DNA from: Eublepharis macularius
Lineage: Eukaryota > Chordata > Lepidosauria > Squamata > Eublepharidae
Direction: 5' to 3'
NCBI RefSeq assembly: GCF_028583425.1
Contig: NC_072801.1
Span: 14,032,001 to 14,096,000, forward strand
DNA: 64,000 nt
Shown here: positions 58,001 through 64,000 of the stretch, in pieces
Layout of the letters: each line of letters begins with the position of its first letter
Position numbering within the stretch: the stretch's first letter is position 1
The notes under the pieces: model-generated
Told to the model about the DNA's origin: nothing
Databases searched by the model: none
The model's input: only the letters and a program-made list of their open reading frames with translations
Program-made: the position numbers and the translations under genes

Positions 58001-61000
58001 ATCCTGAAGACTACCCACAGTCTGGTGCTTCCACTGCTTTAGGCTGTCATGTTTCATCCACAGAAAGATTTGGGCCAAGCCTAGGCAGGCCCACCCTCTT
58101 TTCTGCCTTCTCGTACGCAGATCTCTTCCTGCACACGATCCTGATCTTGGTATCTTGTCTCTAGTTCGATGCCTTACCTTGGTCTTTATGAGAAATGGGG
58201 TCATGTGTACATTGGTTCAAAGCTCCATGTTCCGTGCGAAGGATGTCCAGATTCTGTCCTTAGAATACTACAGTACACTAGGTCTGCCCTGCATAATTTG
58301 GTTTGGACTAGGTGTCGTTCTGGCGTGGGTTGGCGTGAAAGAAGACCAGCAGGAGAGGTCCCTGAAAGCTCAGAAGAGGACAGAGGTCCCTGGGGGCAGT
58401 TCAGGCCGGTCTGAGCCCGCTCAAGGCTTATCAAATGCACTATTTTAACACTTTCTTGCAAACCTCTTTGGCAGGCATCAGAAGAGGCCTCCTTACGAGC
58501 TCTGGAGAGTCTAATGACCGAGTTTTTCCACAACTGCACTACAAATGAGAGAAAGCGTGAGATCGGTAAGCACCCCGACTTTCCAGCTTTTGAAGCTGAG
58601 GTCTTTGGCTAGCTGTAATAGTTGAAGGATGAGAAACAGATTTTCACTGTTTGGTGTCTGAGTTGCTGTATTGACCATTTCATATTTGATTGCATGCTTA
58701 AGCCCCTGGGATGCAACCAGAATATCCCAATCCATACTTGCTACCTTGGGGAGGGAGCGTCACACACACAGTGCCCTAATTTTTTTTTTAATGTGGCAGA
58801 TGGCTCTAATTCATCAGTATGCAGTCAAGTTCTTAACTGGCAGCAACTGATGATTGTCTTGGAATGCAGACTTTGCTTCAGCCCCGCACAAAGGCCTGTA
58901 AAATTCCCCAATCCACCTTCTTAAGTAAATGCCTGAGTCCCAAGGTTGTCATCCTTCAAGCTGTACAGAAGGAACTGTTCACTCTGTGTGTACAGGGCTG
59001 ACTTCTCCCCATGGAGGGCTGCCAGAGGCGCTTAGGACCTTCTTCTGTGTAATCCATTTTCAAGGCACGGGTGGAATCTACAAAACATGTACACTGATTT
59101 TCTGTGGAACTGCAAGTGTCCCTGTTCAGGAAGTTTTCCCCTTCACCTGTTGAATGTTTCCTCTTGCTTCCCTCTGGACTTTGGGAAGGGTGAACATTCC
59201 AGAATAAGCTCCCTGTTGGACTAATTCAAAAGAACATTTTTGTATGGGAAAGGGTTTTAAAAAACGGTTTTTTACTTCAATTATACCCCACTTTTTGCCG
59301 CATTAGGGATCCCAATGGCTTCTGTCATTCTCTTGTCCATTTTACCCTCACAACGACCCTGTGAGGTAGGTTGGGCTGAGTGTGTGTAACTGGCCCAAGG
59401 GCGCTCAGCAAGCGCCCATGGCAGAGCAGAGAATCGAACTCGGGTCACCCAGATCGTTGTCCGTCACTCTAGCCAGTACAACACATTGGCTCTCAGATTA
59501 ATTGGATAGTCATCGTCTGCAGCGGCTGGAAGAAGACAGAGTTCTTCGCAAACAGGATCAAGAGGCTCTTGTCCAGTTCTCTGGCTCCACACTGCAGAAT
59601 GTGTGGTGTAGTCCATTTAGTGTCCTCCTAGGATTGGGGGCAGCTTATCTTTTCCAGAGACGGATCTGCTGCCGTCATATTCACTGTTGCTGTCAGCCCT
59701 CCAGAACCTCCGTCTCAGTTGGCTGTTTTCATTAATTCAATACACTCAGGTCTTGAACCCACAAAGCTGTCTTCTGTTTATTCCAGGCTTTTGCCTGCTC
59801 TGCCTGGCAGAAGTTCTCTAGTGTCTTTGGCAGAGGGCTTTCCCTTCCTCTCTCCTGATATTTATTTAGATATTTATCTCCTGCTTTTCTCCCTGAAGAG
59901 GCCCTAAGCAGCTTCCAGCACCTCGATATAAATAAACAAAAACAAATGAAACAGTGTCTTGGGCAGATCAGGATTCAGTTGCTAGTTCCTCTACAGGCAC
60001 TGGCTGCAAGCCACTAATTAGGAGCCAGAAGGTCAGGACCCTTTGGCTCAGGCCTGTTCCACACCCAGGCTTTATGATACCTGCAGGAAGAAGAACACAA
60101 ACGTAGCCCAGCTGGAGTTCAATTGCTGCCAGCAAGCTCTTCCTCGCTCTTTTCAGCAGCTGAGAAGAGGGAAGTCACCTTACTCCAAGTCTCCTGTATT
60201 TCGTTTCGGAACGAATGCGGAATTCCTTTGTTGGCCATCTTGTCAAAGATGCTCTCTCTTGCTTAGGCTAAGTGATGCAGACAGCACGTTGCATGTTTGG
60301 AAACCGGAAGTCCTTGCTAGCAGTCTTCCTTGGGGTGTACATCCCACCCTTACTTATTACATGGATCACTCAGTAAGAAAACCTGTAGGAGGTGGGCCTG
60401 TGGCTCAGTAGTTTTGCATTTAGACGGTTCCAGGTTCAGTGTCTGGCATTGCCTGTTAAAAAGATCCAGTGGCCGGGTGATTTTATTTATTTTTTACTTT
60501 GGATTTTTATTCCGCCCTCCCCACAATGGCTCAGGGCGGATTACAACCATTTAAAAACACATTAAAGATAATTCATACAATGTAAAATCATAAAGAAGTT
60601 TTAAGATGTTCAGTATACAATAATATAATAACCAGATGGCAGCAGTCAGTAAATGCTACTTAACAAAGCAAGGTGGTGGACAATCCTAGTAGGGAGGGTT
60701 CAGATGTTATATTCTGCCTCTTTTTTTATCGGCTGATGAAGGCCAAGCCCATCCTCAACCATCTGCCTGGTGGAACTTCTCTGTCTTGCAGGCCCGGCAA
60801 AATGATAACAAATCCTGCCGGGCCCTGGTCTCAACGAACAGAGAGTTGTACCAGGCTGAAGCCAGGACCGAAAAAGCCGTGGCTCTGGTTGAGGCCAGGC
60901 AGGCCTCCCTGGGGCCAGGGACCACCAGTAATTGTTTCTCTCCTGATCGGAGCGTCCTCCGGGGCACCTATGGGGAGAGGCAGTCCCGCAAATGTGGAAG

Positions 61001-63562
61001 GCCTCTACCAGAACTCCTGGAGAGCTGCTGTCAGTCACAAGAAACAAGAGGGACTTTGATAGGCCACTGGGCCTGATACAGGATAAGGCAGCTTCATGTG
61101 CTTTCTAAACTGGTCTTCTGAGGTGTGAAAACATCACATACGAGTTTCACACGTTTCTGTGCTGGAGGAAACTGTAGGCTGCTTTGGGATGACATTTATG
61201 TGCCTCCTAGTAGCTTCAGAAGCACTCTAGAAGGGCAGGAAGTGTGAATTTCTGTGAACAGCTTGCATTGAAACAACGATGTATCTTCTGGGAGTTTTGC
61301 TGAAGTGATTCAGCGGCATGCTTCGATGGCAGATTTAATCAAGTCTTCACTTTTCGTTTAAAAACGAATTTCCCGTCTCATTGGGTAATTGAGTTTTTTC
61401 ATTGTGTAATGGTTTGAATCAACCCGAGCTGCTTAGACACTAATGCCATGTGGTTGAGAGCATGTTAGTTGCAAAAGATCAGGAACCTGCTAAATGACCG
61501 ACGATATCCCCAGATTTGTGAAAAGCCTGGTTCTGTGGACTTACTGGTGGCGGCAGCAGTGATGCCTCACCAAGGACTTTGGGTTGAGTACCTGTCATCT
61601 GTGAAAGTTAATCCTGAAAGTGCCGGAGAGCCAGTTTGGTGTAGTGGTTAAGAGCAGCAGGACTCTAATCTGGAGAACCGGGTTTGATTCCCCATTCCTC
61701 CATTTGTAGCCATCTGGGGTGACCTTGGGTCAGTCACAGCTTCTCGGAGCCCTCTCAGCCCCCCCTGCCTCACAGGGTGATTGTTGTGGGGATAATAATA
61801 GCGTACTTTGTAAACTGCTCTGAGTGGGCACTAAGCTGTCCTGAAGGGCGGTATATAAATCAGATGTTATATTATTATATTGTCCTGCTGCTAACTGTAT
61901 AATGTGCCTCTCTAGCTCATAATACCACTTTTGCAAATGTCTCCCCTGCTAGAGGAGCTCCTGAATAACTTTGCCCAGCAGATTGGTGCCTGGAGGTTCT
62001 GCATCTATTTCCTGTCAAGTACGAGGAATGATTACGTCATGATGTACAGTTTGACAGTGTTTGAGGTGAGATTTCAGATCAGTATGAAGATGCCCAGCAA
62101 CATTCTTACCTGGTGCTAAATCACTTCTTTGCTGCAGTCTTTGCATTGCCCTCAACTACAATAACTTCCCATTCCAAACAGAAGAGGTTGATAAAAGCGG
62201 AGAAGGTGGTCTGTGTGTATGCTTTAGGGCACCTCTTCCCTCATTCTAGCAAATCCTTGCTCTTTTTAGTTTGGTGCACCTTGTAGCTGTGCTGCACTGG
62301 GCAGGCGCAAGGGATTATTTTTATTTAAAATCTATGTATCACTTTCTGATGATAGTTTACAAGGTGACTAAATGTTTGTCCAGAGCTCACTATTGAGTTC
62401 TGTTGTTAAGTAAATGTTCCAAAGCAGACTTCTGAGCAGTGAAATCTCCCCCTTCACTCTCTGCTGTTCACTGTAGCCGCAGACAAGCCTGAAACACTGG
62501 GATGTGTCTGTCATTTTTAGAACCTGATTAACAAGATGTGGCTCGGTGTCCCATCACAAGATAAAATGGAGATACGCAGCTGCCTCCCCAAGCTCCTTCT
62601 GGCTCACCACAAAACTCTGCCTTACTTCATCAGGAACAAGCTTTGCAAAGTTATTGTGGATATCGGCCGGCAGGACTGGCCCATGTTCTACCATGACTTC
62701 TTCACTAACATTTTGCAGGTAAGTTGGTTCCTCGAAATTGCATGCCTGAAGTCGGTTAGCAGGTTCAAGCTGAGTGAGTTCTTTGTCTCTCTGACACATT
62801 TGAGGGAAACTTGGTCACTTGAGTGGAAGTTTGAACCCAAGACTCCCCAGCCCAAGTCCAGTGTTCTGACCACTACAGCTTAGTGGGGTGATAGAGAATT
62901 AATATTTTTCATGCAAGCGGCTGTACTATTACCTGGGTCCACTTTGCATATGGCTTTTTCTGACACAGAGCTGGATCTCTGTCCCTAGTTAATCATATGT
63001 GAATAGGGGTGTCAGTATTTGTTGGCCTTAGGCAGTTCCTCCAGATGGTTTTCAGTGCACACATCTCGGACAAACTGCCTGTCACTCTGTCTTAATGGCA
63101 TAAAATCTCTGGAGCACCCATCCTCCTTAGTTATTTAGGATCCTAGCTAGACAGTGCCCTTTTGTCTGTCCTTAATGTGTCACCATCCTTGTTGTGCCTG
63201 GCAGGAGTGGCCACTTAATCTCTTTCGGTGTAGAAAATCACATGGACTCCACTCGGCTCACAGTTCAGAAATGAGTCCCATTTCAACACTGCAACTTTTC
63301 CTTTAGGGTTCTGTTAGTATTCTTGAAGGAAAAAAACTAGCCCCAGTACTCCATCCTGAGGCTTTTGTGTGTGCGTGTGCATGTGTTTTTAACCTTTTAC
63401 AGCTGATCCAGTCCCCCGTGACAACGCCGCTTGGGCTGATCATGCTAAAGACAACGTCAGAAGAGCTGGCATGTCCACGGGAAGATCTCAGCATAGCTCG
63501 GAAAGAAGAGCTGCGCAAGTTGCTCCTGGATCAGGTCCAGACAGTCCTCGGACTTATTACAG
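49013..63562 (+). CDS. XPO6: XPO6, exportin-6, 5' part of the gene (exons 1-5)
   Basis: Joining the five exons listed below gives an uninterrupted N-terminus of 188 residues plus one base of codon 189, matching vertebrate exportin-6 almost residue for residue as I recall it (for example KMWLGVPSQDKMEIRSCLPK and FIRNKLCKVIVDIGRQDWPM). Exportin-6 is an importin-beta-family receptor that, with RanGTP, carries actin-profilin complexes out of the nucleus. The vertebrate protein is about 1,125 residues, so only the first sixth is here: the importin-beta N-terminal region (roughly residues 31-97) and the beginning of the Xpo1-like HEAT repeats. Introns are about 9.46, 3.39, 0.46 and 0.68 kb, and a fifth runs off the window. 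All visible splice sites are AG/GT and phases are consistent. There is no internal stop or frameshift, so the gene looks functional. Confidence 0.96.
49098..49338. mobile_element. Penelope-derived palindromic element (241 bp) in XPO6 intron 1
   Basis: It is flanked by TGTACTGATCTTGAT (49,083-49,097) and TGTGCTGATCTTAAT (49,339-49,353), a 15-bp target duplication with two mismatches. The arms are inverted copies: the left has AAGTCCAGTAGCACCTATAAG and the right ends CTTATAGGTGCTACTGGACT. At 49,250-49,277 a hammerhead-like core reads CTGAAGA, A, GTGAGT, TGTG, ACGCAC, GAAA. It lies 82 bp past the exon 1 donor and belongs to a subfamily different from the full-length element. Confidence 0.75.
51910..52025 (+). 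repeat. tRNA-derived SINE fragment in XPO6 intron 1
   Basis: GAGAGCTGATGTGGCATAGT and GTGCCAAACTAGGACCTGGG resemble the SINE head. The B box is decayed and the 3' half is lost. Confidence 0.55.
52075..52455 (+). repeat. Diverged CR1-like LINE 3' end in XPO6 intron 1
   Basis: Degraded CR1 tail features are present: GCCTCCCGTTCTGGGC, GGAGAAACTAGGG, GGATTGGACTAGATGGCC and TAGGATGCTGTGAA. It is older than the other copies. Confidence 0.6.
53261..53560 (-). repeat. tRNA-derived SINE (Sauria-SINE-like) in XPO6 intron 1
   Basis: It is flanked by an exact 10-bp duplication TTCTGGGTAA (53,251-53,260; 53,561-53,570). On the minus strand it begins GAGCCCCGTGGCGCAGAGTG with tRNA-like A and B boxes, followed by CTCAGCCTTCCATCCTTCTG, AATGGCAAACCACCCCGT and a BovB-like tail. 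It is full length with an intact target duplication, so fairly recent. Confidence 0.85.
54050..54250 (+). repeat. LINE-like 3' end in XPO6 intron 1
   Basis: A T-rich 3' UTR ends CTTAAGAGGAGAGAAAGGCG, GTGTATACG, then AAACAAAATAAAATTACAAT. It resembles the tail of a LINE/SINE with a GGCGGTATA-type end; the family is uncertain. Confidence 0.45.
55082..55318 (+). repeat. tRNA-derived SINE in XPO6 intron 1
   Basis: The head GCCAGCATTGTGTAGTGGTT, then TTCACACCCTCTTGGCCTGA, GTTGTTGTGAGGATACCG and an AAATAAAAAATAAATA tail. The B box is decayed. Confidence 0.72.
55945..56347 (-). mobile_element. hAT-like palindromic MITE, copy 10, in XPO6 intron 1
   Basis: The longest copy, at 403 bp, has a perfect 8-bp duplication GAAAGGGA (55,937-55,944; 56,348-56,355). 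It holds TGACGTCA at 56,198-56,205 followed by a GCGTGCGCACACC stretch. The arms share the private GGGAAGTTT / AAACTTCCC variant. Confidence 0.93.
58475..58565 (+). CDS. XPO6: XPO6 exon 2 (residues 2-31)
   Basis: The exon follows the acceptor CTTTGGCAG and ends at GATCG|GTAAG. It is 91 nt, encoding ASEEASLRALESLMTEFFHN and then CTTNERKREI plus the first base of Glu32. This is the start of the amphipathic helices of the importin-beta N-terminal domain. The +1 overhang is completed by AG at the start of exon 3. Confidence 0.95.
59270..59500 (-). repeat. tRNA-derived SINE in XPO6 intron 2, reverse
   Basis: Reverse-oriented body (CCTCACAACGACCCTGTGAG, GGGCTGAGTGTGTGTAACTG), complementary B box (AATCGAACTCGGGT) and head (ACATTGGCTCTC). 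Confidence 0.75.
60383..61107 (+). repeat. GGCTCAGTGG-family SINE apparently split by a LINE-like 3' segment
   Basis: A SINE head (CCTGTGGCTCAGTAGTTTTG, then GGTTCAGTGTCTGG) runs to about 60,478, and its 3' end (AAGGCAGCTTCATGTGCTTT) appears at 61,086-61,105. Between them is LINE-like sequence: TTATTCCGCCCTCCCC, CAGGGCGGATTACAACC, and a second block (GAGGCCAGGCAGGCCTCCCT). I infer insertion of the latter into the former; the target duplication is not clear. It lies in XPO6 intron 2. Confidence 0.5.
61627..61880 (+). repeat. tRNA-derived SINE, GAGCCAGTTTGG family, in XPO6 intron 2
   Basis: Same family as 42,448-42,705 with matching head, B box (GGGTTTGATTCCCC) and tail (TGTCCTGAAGGGCGGTATAT). 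It ends only about 70 bp before exon 3, so it nearly abuts the branch-point region. Confidence 0.85.
61953..62065 (+). CDS. XPO6: XPO6 exon 3 (residues 32-69)
   Basis: The acceptor is CCCTGCTAG and the donor is TTTGAG|GTGAG. The 113 nt complete Glu32 and encode EELLNNFAQQIGAWRFCIYF then LSSTRNDYVMMYSLTVFE. This is the conserved core of the importin-beta N-terminal domain, which in karyopherins contacts RanGTP. The exon ends in phase 0. Confidence 0.96.
62066..63402 (+). other. XPO6: XPO6 introns 3 and 4 (flanking exon 4)
   Basis: Intron 3 (62,066-62,520) and intron 4 (62,719-63,402) surround exon 4. Intron 4 starts with a SINE head remnant in reverse (about 62,815-62,885). No further features were seen. 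Confidence 0.8.
62521..62718 (+). CDS. XPO6: XPO6 exon 4 (residues 70-135)
   Basis: The acceptor is CATTTTTAG and the donor is TTGCAG|GTAAG. The 198 nt are exactly 66 codons, from NLINKMWLGVPSQDKMEIRS through FYHDFFTNILQ. It covers the end of the importin-beta N-terminal domain and the first helices of the Xpo1-like region. Both boundaries are phase 0 and there are no stops. Confidence 0.97.
63403..63562 (+). CDS. XPO6: XPO6 exon 5 (residues 136-188)
   Basis: The acceptor is TTTTACAG, after a T-rich tract, and the donor is ATTACAG|GTGAG. The 160 nt encode LIQSPVTTPLGLIMLKTTSE and on to LLLDQVQTVLGLIT, plus the first base of the next codon. The segment belongs to the Xpo1-like HEAT region. 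Exon 6 lies beyond the window. Confidence 0.96.
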
Positions 63563-64000
63563 GTGAGGGTTGGTTCCTCTGATGGGCACAGTGGGAGGCA
63601 GGGGAGGTAATCCCTGGTTTTTCCACCACTGTGGATATTCAGTTGTGGAGGAGGGTTTTCTGAGCTGGGCAACAGTTCCTCTAAGTATTTCTGTATGCAA
63701 CTTTACAATCTGTAGAGGACGACCCAAGGGTACTATCACTGCTATCTTTGACTGTGTCAATATGGCCAATATTGTTCAATCACAGTCTCTAGCAACTTCA
63801 TATCCCCACTTAACCACAAAGCTCACCTTGGGGCTAGTTGTGTTCTCCCTAGTTAACCTATCTCACAGAGTCGCTGTGAAGGGAAAATGGAGAAGCTGGG
63901 ATCCCTGAGCTTCATTCAAGGAAGGGTAGGGTCGAAAATGGCAAGTTCTGCATCTCTTGCTTGTGGTCAAGCAAAGATAGCATCTTCCTCCCTGATAACT
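63563..64000 (+). other. XPO6: XPO6 intron 5, 5' part
   Basis: It begins with the donor GTGAGG and continues past the window edge. A diverged SINE fragment (ACCTATCTCACAGAGTCGCT) lies near 63,857. No exon is recognisable before the edge. Confidence 0.8.

Larger units (their letters stand above)
49016..58474 (+). other. XPO6: XPO6 intron 1
   Basis: The first intron is about 9.46 kb. It contains a Penelope-derived palindrome (49,098-49,338), a CR1-like LINE tail (about 52,075-52,455), a Sauria-type SINE (53,261-53,560), a LINE-like 3' end (about 54,050-54,250), a tRNA-SINE (about 55,082-55,318) and a hAT-like MITE (55,945-56,347). The remaining sequence, including 49,360-51,900 and 56,350-58,470, shows no exon or RNA gene I can recognise. 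Poly-C runs near 50,630, 54,330 and 57,181 are low complexity. Confidence 0.85.
58566..61952 (+). other. XPO6: XPO6 intron 2
   Basis: It is 3.39 kb, beginning GTAAGC and ending CCCTGCTAG. It holds SINE copies (59,270-59,500; 60,383-61,107 complex; 61,627-61,880). Nothing else is recognised. Confidence 0.85.

Overview
This is nuclear DNA of a vertebrate, most likely a squamate reptile. The only cellular gene I can support is the 5' part of XPO6 (exportin-6) on the + strand, from about 48.3 kb to beyond the right edge. The squamate assignment rests on the repeats seen together: a 5S-rRNA-derived SINE with a BovB-like tail, a tRNA-derived SINE of Sauria-SINE type, a BovB (RTE) LINE 3' end, CR1-like and L1-like LINE pieces, a recent Penelope-like element, and many palindromic DNA-transposon MITEs. 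The species cannot be named from this window.

Layout. From 1 to about 48 kb I see no cellular exon. It is intergenic DNA packed with transposon copies: an L1 ORF2 remnant (3.1-4.0 kb), CR1-like LINE tails (11.7, 24.8, 28.2 and 52.1 kb), a BovB tail (47.2-47.7 kb), a 5S-derived SINE (23.9 kb), more than fifteen tRNA-derived SINE copies, ten copies of one palindromic hAT-like MITE (nine outside the gene, one in XPO6 intron 1), three PIF/Harbinger-like MITEs, two TA-flanked MITEs, and a 2.03 kb Penelope-like retroelement (42,764-44,797) bounded by a perfect 13-bp target duplication. In human, SBK1 is the neighbour upstream of XPO6; its coding exons are not visible here and would lie further left.

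From 48.05 to 48.62 kb there is a CpG island with NF-Y, ETS and GC-box matches that serves as the XPO6 promoter. Exon 1 appears to end exactly at the ATG (49,013-49,015). Four further exons follow (58,475-58,565; 61,953-62,065; 62,521-62,718; 63,403-63,562), all with AG/GT boundaries and compatible phases. Together they encode residues 1-188 and part of 189, that is, the importin-beta-type N-terminal Ran-binding region and the start of the exportin HEAT-repeat array. The rest of XPO6 lies beyond 64 kb.

Most interesting non-genic signals. (1) The Penelope-like element and a set of 147-243 bp palindromic elements share terminal sequences, and several of the short ones have their own target duplications, which suggests small non-autonomous partners of the element. 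(2) All carry a hammerhead-ribozyme-like core (CUGANGA, hairpin, GAAA) whose hairpin shows a compensatory base-pair change between subfamilies. (3) In most hAT-like MITE copies the two palindrome arms share private variants, a sign of arm-to-arm homogenisation. (4) The longer MITE copies carry a CRE-type octamer, intact in three of them.
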